Assembly (NCBI GenBank): GCA_018241725.1 | Contig: JAFEDI010000079.1 | Coordinates: forward strand, 62,001 to 126,000 | Direction of reading: 5' to 3' | From: Pseudomonadota bacterium | GTDB lineage: Bacteria; Pseudomonadota; Gammaproteobacteria; Burkholderiales; Rhodocyclaceae | DNA: 64,000 bases | Part shown: positions 1 to 9,046 of the stretch, one piece after another | Layout: every line of letters begins with the position of its first letter | Numbering within the stretch: the stretch's first letter is position 1 | Position numbers and translations under genes: made by a program | Notes under the pieces: generated by a model | Database searches by the model: none | Seen by the model: only the letters and a program-made list of their open reading frames with translations | What the model was told of the DNA's origin: nothing

Positions 1-78
1 GAGAAGATCGGCACCAACGGCTGGATGCTGTGGAACCCGCGCAACGCCTACACGGCGGATGGACTCGGCAAGAAATGA
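1..78 (+). CDS. C-terminal fragment of a DUF4015 putative glycoside hydrolase
   Basis: The first 25 codons are open in frame 1 and stop at TGA 76-78. The peptide NGWMLWNPRNAYTADGL resembles the extreme C-terminus of the DUF4015 (putative glycoside hydrolase, TIM-barrel) family; this rests on recall of the family, and the rest of the gene lies before the window. The stop overlaps the start codon of the next gene (ATGA), so the two are probably translationally coupled. A sugar-active neighbour fits the muropeptide enzyme downstream. Confidence 0.6.
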   Translation, partial: EKIGTNGWMLWNPRNAYTADGLGKK

Positions 79-2453
79 ATGCCAACCTGCATCCCGACGC
101 CCAACGGAACCGGCAAGGCCCGCAAAGAGGCGACGACCTCGGACGGCTGTGGCTGCTGCTCGTCCTGCTCCTGTCATTCCATGGCGTCGCTGGCCAACTC
201 GACAACTCTCGTCTCGACGTCGCCATCGCCCCCATCGTCGAGGCGGAAATCGCTGCCGGACATGTCCCAGGCGCGGTCGTACTGATTGGTGAAGGCGATG
301 CAGTCGTCTACCGGCGCGCCTTTGGACAACGTGCCTTGGTGCCGGCGCCCGAACCGATGACCGTCGACACAATCTTCGACCTGGCCTCGCTGACCAAGGC
401 CGTTGCCACCACCCCGGCCGTTCTACAACTCGTAGAACAAGGACTGCTTGCCCTCGACACGCCGGTGGCCCGCTATTGGCCCCCCTTCGCCGCCCAGGGC
501 AAAGACGCGATCACGGTCCGCCAGCTACTGGCGCACACCTCAGGACTGCCGGCCGGCATGGACGCGCGCCCCGGCACACCACCCGACGAAGTGCTGCGCC
601 GCATCGCGTCTATCAAGCCTCAGCGCCGCGCCGGCGGCGACCCGCTGTACAGCGACCTCAATTTCATCACGCTCGGCGAACTCGTCCGGCGGGTGTCCGG
701 CCTGCCCCTCGACGAATACAGCCGGCGCCGGCTGTTCCAGCCGCTGGACATGCTGGACACCGACTTCCTGCCGCCAGCCGCGCAGCTGCCGCGCATTGCA
801 CCGACCACATGGAACGGCGGCGGCCCGCGCCGCGGCGTCGTACACGACCCACTCGCAGCCCGCCTCGGCGGCGTGGCCGGCAATGCCGGGCTGTTCGGCA
901 ACGCCGACGATCTGGCGCGCTTTGCCCGCGCCGTGCTCCACAACAACCCCGCCCTGCTGAAGCCAGCCTCGATCCGCCAGATCTTCCTGCCCCAGACCTA
1001 TCCGGCCGCCCCGCCACGCAGCCTGGGCTGGCAGCCACAGGCGCCGCTCGCCGCCAATCGGGCGGCACTGCCGCCTTTCGGTGCCATCAACCACCTGGGC
1101 TACACCGGCACCGGGCTGTGGATCGATCCCCTGTCCGGCGTCTATATCGTGATCCTCAGCAATCGCGTACATCCCAACGGCGGTGGCGATGCCGCACCCT
1201 TGCGGGCCCGCATCGTCGACGCCGTCGCGTCGGCCCTGCCGGCGCTGCCGGCCGAACGCATCGCGGCGACCTACCCCGAACTGTCCGAACGCGTGGCGCC
1301 CTACATACCGAAAGCCGTCCCACAAACGGTAAAAACGGGCATCGATGTGCTGGAAGCGGACGCCTTCGCCCCCTTGCGCGGCCTGCGCATCGGCCTGCTG
1401 ACCAACCGCAGCGGCGTGGATGCAGCCGGCCGGCGTGATATCGACGTGCTGGCCCATGCGCCGGGCGTCACACTCGTCACCCTGTTCAGCCCCGAGCACG
1501 GGCTCGCTGCCAACCAGGAGGGACGTATCGCTGACGACAGCGACAGCCTCAGCGGCCTGCCGGTGCGCAGCCTGTACGGCAAGGACCGGCGGCCGACAGC
1601 AGCCATGCTCAATGGGCTCGACGCCGTCGTGGTGGACCTGCAGGACGCCGGCACCCGCTTCTACACCTACGCCAGCACCCTCGCCTACCTGATGGAAGCG
1701 GCGGCCACCCAAGGCCTGCGTGTCATCGTGCTGGACCGCCCCAACCCGCTGCGCGCCGACCGGGTGCAGGGCCCGCTGCTCGACGCGGATCGACGGGGCT
1801 TCACCGGCTACTGGCCTCTACCGGTGCGCCACGGCCTGACCCTCGGCGAATTCGCCCGCCTGTTCCAGGCCGAGGCCAAGGTCGATGTGCAACTGCAAGT
1901 CGTCCCCATGCAGGGCTACCGCCGCGACATGTGGTACGACGACACCGGCCTGCCCTGGCTGCCGCCGTCGCCGAACCTGACGAACCTCACCGCCACACTG
2001 CTCTATCCCGGGGTCGGCATCGTCGAGGGCGCCGAAGTCTCCGTCGGCCGCGGCACACCAACGCCTTTCGAGGTAATCGGCGCCCCGTGGATCGACGGCC
2101 CGCAACTGGCGGCCGAACTGAATACCTTGCAGCTGGCCGGCGCGCACTTCAGGGCCACCCGCTTTCAACCGGTGGCGGGCCCTTACTCCGACGAAACCTG
2201 CCAGGGCGTGCGCGTCATCATCGACGACCGGGACGCCATCGACACACCGACCCTCGGCATCGCCCTCGCGGCGAGCCTGTACCGCCTCTACCCCAGCCAC
2301 TTCACGCTGGACAGGATCCTCGGCAACCTGGGCAACCGCGCCAGCCTCGATGCGATCCGTGCCGGCACGCCACCGTCGGCCATCGCCGCCGCCGGGCAGG
2401 ACGCACTGTCGTCCTATCTCGTCCGACGGGCGGCCTTCCTGCTCTACGAGTAA
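75..2453 (+). CDS. Fused serine hydrolase (beta-lactamase fold) and NamZ-like exo-N-acetylmuramidase (DUF1343)
   Basis: About 792 residues. The start is ATG 75, overlapping the previous stop; a hydrophobic segment near residues 25-40 is a signal peptide. Residues about 45-395 form a class C beta-lactamase/serine hydrolase domain with the S-x-x-K motif (SLTK, about residue 105) and a Y-S-D-L-N motif near residue 192. Residues about 400-790 are a DUF1343 domain with the family signatures FSPEHGL and EGAEVSVGRGTPTPFE. In Bacillus the DUF1343 protein NamZ removes terminal MurNAc from peptidoglycan, and a serine hydrolase of this fold (AmiE) cuts MurNAc-peptide bonds in the same locus. A single polypeptide doing both steps is inferred. 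It should act in the periplasm on cell-wall turnover fragments. Confidence 0.85.
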   Translation: MNANLHPDAQRNRQGPQRGDDLGRLWLLLVLLLSFHGVAGQLDNSRLDVAIAPIVEAEIAAGHVPGAVVLIGEGDAVVYRRAFGQRALVPAPEPMTVDTIFDLASLTKAVATTPAVLQLVEQGLLALDTPVARYWPPFAAQGKDAITVRQLLAHTSGLPAGMDARPGTPPDEVLRRIASIKPQRRAGGDPLYSDLNFITLGELVRRVSGLPLDEYSRRRLFQPLDMLDTDFLPPAAQLPRIAPTTWNGGGPRRGVVHDPLAARLGGVAGNAGLFGNADDLARFARAVLHNNPALLKPASIRQIFLPQTYPAAPPRSLGWQPQAPLAANRAALPPFGAINHLGYTGTGLWIDPLSGVYIVILSNRVHPNGGGDAAPLRARIVDAVASALPALPAERIAATYPELSERVAPYIPKAVPQTVKTGIDVLEADAFAPLRGLRIGLLTNRSGVDAAGRRDIDVLAHAPGVTLVTLFSPEHGLAANQEGRIADDSDSLSGLPVRSLYGKDRRPTAAMLNGLDAVVVDLQDAGTRFYTYASTLAYLMEAAATQGLRVIVLDRPNPLRADRVQGPLLDADRRGFTGYWPLPVRHGLTLGEFARLFQAEAKVDVQLQVVPMQGYRRDMWYDDTGLPWLPPSPNLTNLTATLLYPGVGIVEGAEVSVGRGTPTPFEVIGAPWIDGPQLAAELNTLQLAGAHFRATRFQPVAGPYSDETCQGVRVIIDDRDAIDTPTLGIALAASLYRLYPSHFTLDRILGNLGNRASLDAIRAGTPPSAIAAAGQDALSSYLVRRAAFLLYE

Positions 2454-2483
2454 ACCGCCTCCAAAAAAGATCGAGTCAGGGAA

Positions 2484-2768
2484 TCAGGTCTTGCGCTCCA
2501 GTTCCTCGTAAGCCGATAGCGTGACCCCCGCGCTGGCCAGTGCCTCGCGCAGGTGCTTGACCTCCTGTTTGGTGAACTCGTTGCCGTGGTGCGGGTGATG
2601 GATGAAGAACTCGTGCCGGTTCAGCACGATGCGGAAGCGTGCGCCGTGATTCGGCTCGACCGCCGCCCCCAGGTGATTCAACAGGGACTCCACTTCACGC
2701 CACTGAATGTTGCTGCTGAGCGGATCACGAAAGATCGCTTCCAGCACGTTCCGATGCTTGTGACTCAT
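2484..2768 (-). CDS. HicA-like mRNA interferase family protein, no visible HicB
   Basis: 94 residues starting at MSHKHR, chosen because a clear GGGAGGAG ribosome site sits just upstream; the open frame continues further but without a site. The protein has the small double-stranded-RNA-binding-like fold pattern of HicA toxins, including the run NRHEFFIHHPHHGNEFTKQE, where a His follows the central strand as in HicA. HicA family members degrade mRNA and are normally neutralised by HicB. No HicB-like gene lies on either side, so this is either a solitary housekeeping relative or an orphan toxin. Both neighbours read on the plus strand. Confidence 0.7.
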   Translation of the reverse strand: MSHKHRNVLEAIFRDPLSSNIQWREVESLLNHLGAAVEPNHGARFRIVLNRHEFFIHHPHHGNEFTKQEVKHLREALASAGVTLSAYEELERKT

Positions 2769-2976
2769 GGCCTGCTCCTCCCGTTGTCTACAACCGCATT
2801 CTTGCACCATCGACGTGGCGATGGCAGGGCTGTGGCAAAGGCGACACATTCGGCAGCAGATGATCGGCACGAATCTCGTCGTAGAGAACAGAAGCCGCGA
2901 CGTAAATGACAAGAGTCACCATAAACGCGGTGATAATACAAAGTCTGGTCAGCCCAGCAAGAACCGACAACAGACC

Positions 2977-3537
2977 ATGCATGCCTCAACCGACCTCCAA
3001 CCCGAGCCCATCGCCCAGACGACAGCATCCAGCGCCGAGCTGGCACGCCTGCAGCAACTCAGCAACTGGTACGAAAAAGCCCTGCGCGTCTCCAACATCG
3101 GCCTCTATCGATGGGAGTCCGCCAACGACAAGTGGTTCTGGTCGGACAAGGTTTTCGAGATTCGCGGCTTTCCCAAGGACGAGCGCTACGTCAATCCGGA
3201 AGCCTTCTACGCCCGCGTGCATCCGGACGACCGGGCTCTGCTGCTCGCCGCCGAGATCGCCTGCAAGAACGGGCAGGCCCCACTCAATGCCGAATACCGC
3301 TTCATTCTGCCGTCCGGAGCCAAGGTGCAGGACTGCCTGGGCAAGGCACGGATTTCGTCACGGCGCCTGCTGTCGCTGGTCAATGACCTGATCGACATCG
3401 CAGACATCGAAGCTGAGCGCATCGTGCTCGAACACCAGCCGTTCACTCTGGCCGACATCTGCCACGAGGTGGATCGCGTCGTCCGCCCTAAGGCCGAACG
3501 CCAGGGGCTCGCATTCCGCATCGACAATCATGTCTAG
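2977..3537 (+). pseudogene. Decayed PAS-histidine kinase (internal deletion and truncation)
   Basis: From ATG 2977 the frame encodes a PAS domain (about residues 25-115, motifs NIGLYRWE and VHPDDRALL). Immediately after the PAS strand EYRFILPSGAKVQDC it jumps into the second helix of a HisKA dimerisation domain (RRLLSLVNDLIDIADIEAE). The first helix with the phospho-accepting His (normally SHEIRTP) is missing, and the frame ends at TAG 3535 before any ATPase domain. It therefore cannot be a working kinase. The stop overlaps the start of the next hybrid kinase. It looks like a remnant of a paralogue of the neighbouring kinases, formed by deletion. Confidence 0.7.
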
Positions 3538-6500
3538 ACTTCACTTTCCCCGCCTCGGCATGCGGGCCTGGCTGCTCGTGCTGGCCTCCCTAGGCGTAAT
3601 CCCCTTCTTCCTGTTCTCTGCCTACACGATTTCCGAGATCAATTCCGCCCGCCGCACTGCCATGGAGGTCGGGCTGCAGCAGCGCACCGAGGCCGCCGCC
3701 AGCGCCGCCAACGAGCGCCTCAAGATGGCCCTCGGGCAACTCAACGGCATCGCCACCTCCGCCTCCGCGCAAAACCGGGATCTGAAGGGCATCTACGAAC
3801 ACGCGCGGCGGGTGATGGACCTGAACCCGGATGCCGTGTCGATCACCCTGTTCGCGGCGGACGGCCAGACCCTGTTCTCCACGTCCGAGCCCCTCGGCGG
3901 CCGGATGATGCAGCCGGTGGAAGATCAAGGCGACATGAAGCGGGTCTTCTCGACCGGCCGGCCGGTCGTGTCCGGCGCACTGCGGAACCCGGCCTCCGGT
4001 CGCTTCGAAACCGCCCTGGGCGTACCGGTCGTCGTGCAGGGCCAGCCGGCTTACGGCCTGCGCATGAATCTCTCGGCCGAGTCCTTCAACAGGCTGCTGT
4101 TCGACCAACGTTTTCCCGGCGACTGGACCGGCGTCATCATCGACGAGCAAGGCCTCGTGCTGGCCCGTTCGCGGGCGCCGGACGAGTTCATCGGCAAGAA
4201 GATCTCCACGACGCTGCAGCAGGCCTTGAACCAAGGGAAGCGCGGCATCTTCGAAAGCTCCACCCTCGATGGCGTACAGGTCAGCACCTCGGTCACCCAC
4301 GTGTCGGACTGGGGCTGGCGCGTCATCGTCGGCGCCCCGGTGGACGCATTCAATGCCACGTTCTATACCCCTCTGCGCAACCTGCTGCTGGCCGGCATCG
4401 GCTGTGCCGCCGTGGCCGGCCTCGGCGCCCTGTGGCTCGCCCGCGCGCTGACCCGGCAGATCGCGGCGCTCGCCGAAGCACCGCGCGCACTGCAGCGCGG
4501 CGAGGCCGTTCCCGCCCCCAGGACATTCGTACGCGAACTCCACGACATGCACACCAGCCTGATCGAAGTGGAACGGCGTGAGCAGCGCATGAACATCGAC
4601 CTGCTCAACGCCACCGTGCGCCACGAAGAGCTGGCCGACATTCTCGACAACGCGGGCGTCGGCATCTCCCTGATCAAGGACCGCAAGGTACTGTGGGCCA
4701 ACCGGAAGATGGGCGAGATCTTCGGCTACACGCGCAGCGAAATGGAAAACCAGCCGACGCGGCGCTTCTACCTGAACGACGGCGACCACACCGCGCTTGG
4801 CGATGCATCCTACCCGGCGCTGGCCAAGGGGCTGCAGCACACGCTGGAACTCCGCATGCGGCATCGCAGCGGCGCTCCCCTGTGGATCCGGCTGTCCGGC
4901 CGGCCGCTGGTGGGTGCCCCTTCCGAACACGACAGCATCTGGATCCTGGAAGACATCAACGAGCAACGTGCCAACGACCAGGCGCGACAGCGACAGCTGG
5001 CCGGCCTGAGGGCCCTCAACGAACTGGGTGTCCTCCACTACGACGCTCTGGAGGACGAGCTGCGAGCCGTGCTGCGCATCGGCGTCACCCAGTTCGGGCT
5101 CGACGTCGGCATCATCAGCCGGATCGACGGTGACCTCTACAAGGTGGTTTCCCAGGTCTCCCCGCCCGATACGCTGCAGGATGGCCAGGAGTTTCCCTAT
5201 GCCGACACCTACTGCGCGATCACGCTGTCGCACGGCGAAGGTGTGCTCAGCATTGCCCACATGGGCAACTCGGCCTACGCCAAACATCCCTGTTACCCGC
5301 GCTTCAAGCTGGAGGCCTACATCGGCTCGCCCGTCTATGTGGCCGGCCGCCTCTACGGAACGGTAAATTTCAGCTCCCCGTCGCCCTACTCCCGCGAGTT
5401 CGACGGGCGGGACGAAGAGTTCATGCTGCTCCTCAGCCGCTGGATCGGTGCCGCCATCGAACGGCACCAGGCCCAGGAGCGCGTAGCGGAAACCGACGAG
5501 AAGCTGCGCGGGCTCTTCGCCATGTCGCCGGTCGGCATTGCCCTGACCGACATGGACGGTCATTTCATCGAATTCAACGAGTCCTTCCGGAGCATCTGCG
5601 GCTACTCGGAATCCGAACTGAAGACCATCGACTACTGGGAGCTGACGCCCACCAAGTATCAGGCGGCGGAAATGCAGCAGCTGGAATCCCTCGAACGCAC
5701 CGGCCATTACGGCCCCTACGAAAAGGAATACCGGCGCAAGGACGGCAGCCTGGCAGCCATCCGGCTCAACGGCGTGACCATCAAGAGTGCCGATGGCGCC
5801 CGCTACATCTGGTCCCTCGTTGAGGACATCGCCGAGGAAGTACAGCGCGACGCCGAACTGGCCCGTCACCGCGAACACCTGGAAGAGCTCGTCGCCGAGC
5901 GCACGACGGCACTGTCCATCGCCAAAGAAGCCGCCGAAACGGCCAACCGCGCCAAGAGCACGTTCCTGAGCAACATGAGCCACGAAATCCGCACGCCGAT
6001 GAACGCCATCATCGGCTTCTCCCACATGCTCGCGCACAGCAATCTCAGCCCTGTGCAGCGCCACCGGGTCGACCGGATCTCCAGCGCTGCCAAGCATCTG
6101 CTCGGACTGCTCAACGACATCCTCGACCTGTCCAGGATCGAGGCCGAGCGCCTGACCCTCGACACCACGCCCGGCGACCTGGCCAGCGTCCTGCATACCG
6201 TCGACAACGTGCTCACCGACAAGGCCGCGGAAAAGGACCTGCATTTCGAGCTGTCCATCGCACCGGAGCTCGACGGGCTGAGCCTGATCTTCGATCCTCT
6301 GCGCCTGCAACAGGTGCTGATCAACCTGATCGGCAACGGGATCAAGTTCACCGAAAACGGTGCCGTGCGCCTGTCCGTCGCCATCGAGGCGCAGACACCA
6401 GCGGACGTGCAGGTGGGCTTCAAGGTTGAGGACAGCGGCATTGGCATCGCCGCCGACCAGCTTCCCCGCCTGTTCTCGCCCTTCGAGCAGGCCGATGGGT

Positions 6501-7126
6501 CGACCACGCGCAAATACGGCGGCTCCGGCCTCGGCCTGTCGATCACCCAACAGCTGATCCAGCTGATGGGCGGACAGCTGCAAGTCGACAGCGTAGTGGG
6601 CGTGGGCAGTTGCTTCTCCTTCTCGCTGTGCCTCCCCCGCGCCCAGGCCGGCAACAACCCCGCCCGACTGCGGCAGGCGCCGCAACAAGCACAGGCCCGG
6701 AGAACGCCCGCCTCCAACACCCTCGACGGCGCGCACGTGCTGCTGGTCGAGGACGACCTGGTGAACCAGGAGATCACCCGCGAACTGCTGCTCGACGTGG
6801 GGATCCGCGTGGACGTCGCCGACGACGGCCTCATCGCCTTGGACATGGCCCGCGACACCCGTTACGACCTGATCCTGATGGACATGCAGATGCCCAACAT
6901 GGACGGCCCGAGCGCCGCACGGGCGCTGCGCAAGTCCGAGCTGCACCGGCACACGCCCATCGTCGCGCTCACCGCCAATGCCTTTGCCGAAGACCGGCAG
7001 CGTTGCCTGGACGCAGGCATGGACGACTACCTCAGCAAGCCCTTCAACCCCACGGATTTCTACCAGGTCCTGCAGAAATGGCGGCAAGCTCAGCCGCAGG
7101 CACAGCTGGCCCCGTCACCGGATTAG
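3530..7126 (+). CDS. Hybrid sensor histidine kinase/response regulator (Cache-PAS-GAF-PAS-HisKA-HATPase-REC)
   Basis: 1198 residues. A membrane segment at about 12-32 and a second at about 285-305 enclose a periplasmic Cache-type sensor domain. The cytoplasmic part runs PAS (about 370-480), GAF (about 490-655), PAS (about 665-790), HisKA with the phospho-accepting His in [11 protein letters not shown] (about 817), HATPase with the G-boxes DSGIGI and GGSGLGLSI, and a receiver domain from about 1068 with the phospho-accepting Asp in LILMDMQMP and Lys in LSKPF. All catalytic residues are present. The input ligand cannot be read from sequence. The start overlaps the decayed kinase upstream. No output regulator lies adjacent, so the phosphorelay partner, perhaps an HPt protein, is elsewhere. 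Confidence 0.92.
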   Translation: MSRLHFPRLGMRAWLLVLASLGVIPFFLFSAYTISEINSARRTAMEVGLQQRTEAAASAANERLKMALGQLNGIATSASAQNRDLKGIYEHARRVMDLNPDAVSITLFAADGQTLFSTSEPLGGRMMQPVEDQGDMKRVFSTGRPVVSGALRNPASGRFETALGVPVVVQGQPAYGLRMNLSAESFNRLLFDQRFPGDWTGVIIDEQGLVLARSRAPDEFIGKKISTTLQQALNQGKRGIFESSTLDGVQVSTSVTHVSDWGWRVIVGAPVDAFNATFYTPLRNLLLAGIGCAAVAGLGALWLARALTRQIAALAEAPRALQRGEAVPAPRTFVRELHDMHTSLIEVERREQRMNIDLLNATVRHEELADILDNAGVGISLIKDRKVLWANRKMGEIFGYTRSEMENQPTRRFYLNDGDHTALGDASYPALAKGLQHTLELRMRHRSGAPLWIRLSGRPLVGAPSEHDSIWILEDINEQRANDQARQRQLAGLRALNELGVLHYDALEDELRAVLRIGVTQFGLDVGIISRIDGDLYKVVSQVSPPDTLQDGQEFPYADTYCAITLSHGEGVLSIAHMGNSAYAKHPCYPRFKLEAYIGSPVYVAGRLYGTVNFSSPSPYSREFDGRDEEFMLLLSRWIGAAIERHQAQERVAETDEKLRGLFAMSPVGIALTDMDGHFIEFNESFRSICGYSESELKTIDYWELTPTKYQAAEMQQLESLERTGHYGPYEKEYRRKDGSLAAIRLNGVTIKSADGARYIWSLVEDIAEEVQRDAELARHREHLEELVAERTTALSIAKEAAETANRAKSTFLSNMSHEIRTPMNAIIGFSHMLAHSNLSPVQRHRVDRISSAAKHLLGLLNDILDLSRIEAERLTLDTTPGDLASVLHTVDNVLTDKAAEKDLHFELSIAPELDGLSLIFDPLRLQQVLINLIGNGIKFTENGAVRLSVAIEAQTPADVQVGFKVEDSGIGIAADQLPRLFSPFEQADGSTTRKYGGSGLGLSITQQLIQLMGGQLQVDSVVGVGSCFSFSLCLPRAQAGNNPARLRQAPQQAQARRTPASNTLDGAHVLLVEDDLVNQEITRELLLDVGIRVDVADDGLIALDMARDTRYDLILMDMQMPNMDGPSAARALRKSELHRHTPIVALTANAFAEDRQRCLDAGMDDYLSKPFNPTDFYQVLQKWRQAQPQAQLAPSPD

Positions 7127-7216
7127 GGCCCGACGGGCCTCCCAGCCGCGCTGGCACTCTCGTTGCTATCCGCTCCTGATCGATTCATCCCCGAACAAGA
7201 GAACGGAGCAACAAGA

Positions 7217-7768
7217 ATGCTAAGCAAGGACGAAGCCCTCGCGCGCCTGAGCAGCCATCCCCTGCCAGCCAACCCGTGGGTCTATGCCACGGACGAGGCC
7301 ATCATCATCAAGGCGGAATACACCGACACGATAGAACGCCTGCTGCGCTGGGTGCCCAAGACCCGCTGGAGCGCGCGGCAACGCTGCTGGATTGTGCCGC
7401 TGGGCGGGCTGGAGCTGGTCCGCTCGGTGTTGCCGGAACTCAGCCGCCTGGCGGAAGCGATGCAGGACACCCCCTGCGCACCAGAAGCCGACCCCGACGG
7501 CAGCCCCGGCCAGATCACCGACGAGCAGGCCCGCAAACTGTTCCGCGACTGCGCCCGCAAGCTCTACGGCAGCGACTGGCAGCGGGAAACCGCCCGGGCC
7601 CTGGGGCGCGACGAAGGCACGCTGGCCTGCTGGCTGATCGGCGAAGGCGTCGTCGAAGCGGCGCCGGAACAACTGCTATGGGAGATGCTGGCGCTGATGC
7701 GCCAGCGCGTGCAGGACATCGGCGCCAGCGCCGACGCGCTGGCGGTGCGCATCGGCCCACGCCAGTAA
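7217..7768 (+). CDS. Unknown protein with HARP-like N-terminus and helix-turn-helix-like C-terminus
   Basis: 183 residues from ATG 7217, preceded by CGGAGCAACAAGA. The N-terminal 75 residues contain the pattern KTRWSARQRCWIVPL followed by a helix, resembling the short HARP/annealing-type domain in which a segment of about 25 residues precedes a W-x-W-type strand. The C-terminal half (about 95-180) is helical, and the stretch TARALGRDEGTLACWLIGEG looks like a phage-type helix-turn-helix. I do not recognise the family. It lies 90 bases after the hybrid kinase gene on the same strand, so co-transcription is possible. Confidence 0.6.
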   Translation: MLSKDEALARLSSHPLPANPWVYATDEAIIIKAEYTDTIERLLRWVPKTRWSARQRCWIVPLGGLELVRSVLPELSRLAEAMQDTPCAPEADPDGSPGQITDEQARKLFRDCARKLYGSDWQRETARALGRDEGTLACWLIGEGVVEAAPEQLLWEMLALMRQRVQDIGASADALAVRIGPRQ

Positions 7769-7811
7769 GCCGCGGCGGGCCGCGTCACTGCTGGCCCGCC
7801 TGCTGCACAGC

Positions 7812-8297
7812 TCAGAGCGGCCGGACCTGATCCGCCTTCAGCGTGAAGCGCAGCCCGTCCACGCTGTCGAACAAGGCCGGCGGCACCTCGTAAAAGAACT
7901 GGTTCTCATACCAGCACGCCGCGTAAGGCAGGAAGGCCGCGGTCTGCGGCAGCTCCAGCACCGCCTCGCCAGCGGCGCACAGGGTGACGCCAAAGCCGCT
8001 GTTGTCGGCCAGCGGCACGTTCTCGTCACCGAAGACTTCAAACTGCACGATCACGCGGGCCGTCTCGACCGCCCCTTCCAGGGCCTTGGCCGCGGTGATG
8101 CGGATGTTCTGGTAACGGCGCCCGGCCGTACCATCCTCGAACAGCTGCAGGAACTCGGGCAGCTTGCCCTTCTTGATCACCGTGCCCTCCAGCAGCGGTA
8201 CCCCCAGTTGCGTCAGGCTCAGGCCCTTGGGCTTGGCAATTGCCAGATCGATGTGTGTCGTGTTCTCGGCCAATGTGGGCACGATGCAGGTCTCCAT
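7812..8297 (-). CDS. Unknown conserved-looking protein, about 161 residues
   Basis: The start is placed at METCIVPTL because coding character begins there; upstream in-frame Met codons exist at about 8345 and at the frame's start. The protein is mostly beta-strand, with no signal peptide, membrane segment or recognised catalytic motif. It lies convergent to the plus-strand gene ending at 7768. It is possibly cytosolic. I do not recognise it and assign no function. Confidence 0.5.
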   Translation of the reverse strand: METCIVPTLAENTTHIDLAIAKPKGLSLTQLGVPLLEGTVIKKGKLPEFLQLFEDGTAGRRYQNIRITAAKALEGAVETARVIVQFEVFGDENVPLADNSGFGVTLCAAGEAVLELPQTAAFLPYAACWYENQFFYEVPPALFDSVDGLRFTLKADQVRPL

Positions 8298-8508
8298 GGA
8301 AGATTTGCGACAAAAACAGGGGCTTTGCCCCGTACATGTCGCCATCAAGCAGATTCGATGCCATTGGATGACGCGCAGAGCCCCGCGCAACACAAATCCA
8401 TGTCCGGACATATCCCAACGCTAATAGTGCACATCAGCTTCCGACGACACCGCGGTGCCGCCAAGCCCCTAGACTCGGGCGCACACAACAAACATCCAGG
8501 AGGCAGAC

Positions 8509-8982
8509 ATGGCTTACCAGATCAAATCGATCCTCTACGCGTCGGACCTGACGCCACGCTCCCCGGCGGTCTTCCGCCACGCGGTGGGGATGGCGGCGAG
8601 ATTCGACGCCAAGCTCCACGCGATGACCGTGTCGCTGCCGGCCACCGGCCTGCCCTACATGGAATTCATGTCCGAAGAGAAATTCGACGCGATGCGCGCC
8701 GCCGGCCAGAGCAAGGACGAGGACCTGCTGCGGCAGCGCATCGAGGTCTTCACCGAAGCCCACCCGGAAATGGACGTGGACAAGGTGCTGACCAGCATCC
8801 GCGCCGTCGAGGGCGACCCGGCCCGCTGCATCCTCGACATGGCCAAGCACGTGCTGGCCGACATGATCGTCATGGGCTCCCGCGGCCACAGCGCCATCGG
8901 CGAGCTCATCCTCGGCTCCGTCGCTCATAAAGTCACGATGAAGGCCGACGTGCCGGTCATCCTCGTGCCGATCGACCGCTGA
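8509..8982 (+). CDS. Universal stress protein (UspA family)
   Basis: 157 residues with the full Usp fold. The N-terminus IKSILYASDL is the first strand with the nucleotide-binding Asp, and the ATP-binding motif G-2x-G-9x-G-S/T appears as GSRGHSAIGELILGS near the C-terminus. ATP-binding Usp proteins form dimers and help survival under stress and anaerobic conditions. A good ribosome site (AGGAGGCAGAC) precedes ATG 8509. The gene is monocistronic, closed by a strong hairpin right after its stop. Confidence 0.93.
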   Translation: MAYQIKSILYASDLTPRSPAVFRHAVGMAARFDAKLHAMTVSLPATGLPYMEFMSEEKFDAMRAAGQSKDEDLLRQRIEVFTEAHPEMDVDKVLTSIRAVEGDPARCILDMAKHVLADMIVMGSRGHSAIGELILGSVAHKVTMKADVPVILVPIDR

Positions 8983-8988
8983 AACAGC

Positions 8989-9023
8989 AGCGCCCCCGCC
9001 AGCACCAAGCTGGCGGGGGCGCT
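8989..9023 (+). terminator. Intrinsic terminator between usp and mosA (bidirectional)
   Basis: A perfect 15-base inverted repeat, AGCGCCCCCGCCAGC with its complement, separated by the 5-base loop ACCAA and followed by TTTCAC. It lies between the stop of the usp gene (8982) and the stop of mosA (9047), which converge. It can serve both genes, though the T-tract is short. Confidence 0.8.
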
Positions 9024-9046
9024 TTCACACCGCTACAGGTCTGCGC

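Noticed and set aside
3590-7087. 1165-codon open frame antisense to the hybrid kinase
   Set aside because: Shadow frame, Gly/Val/Gln-rich with no domain.
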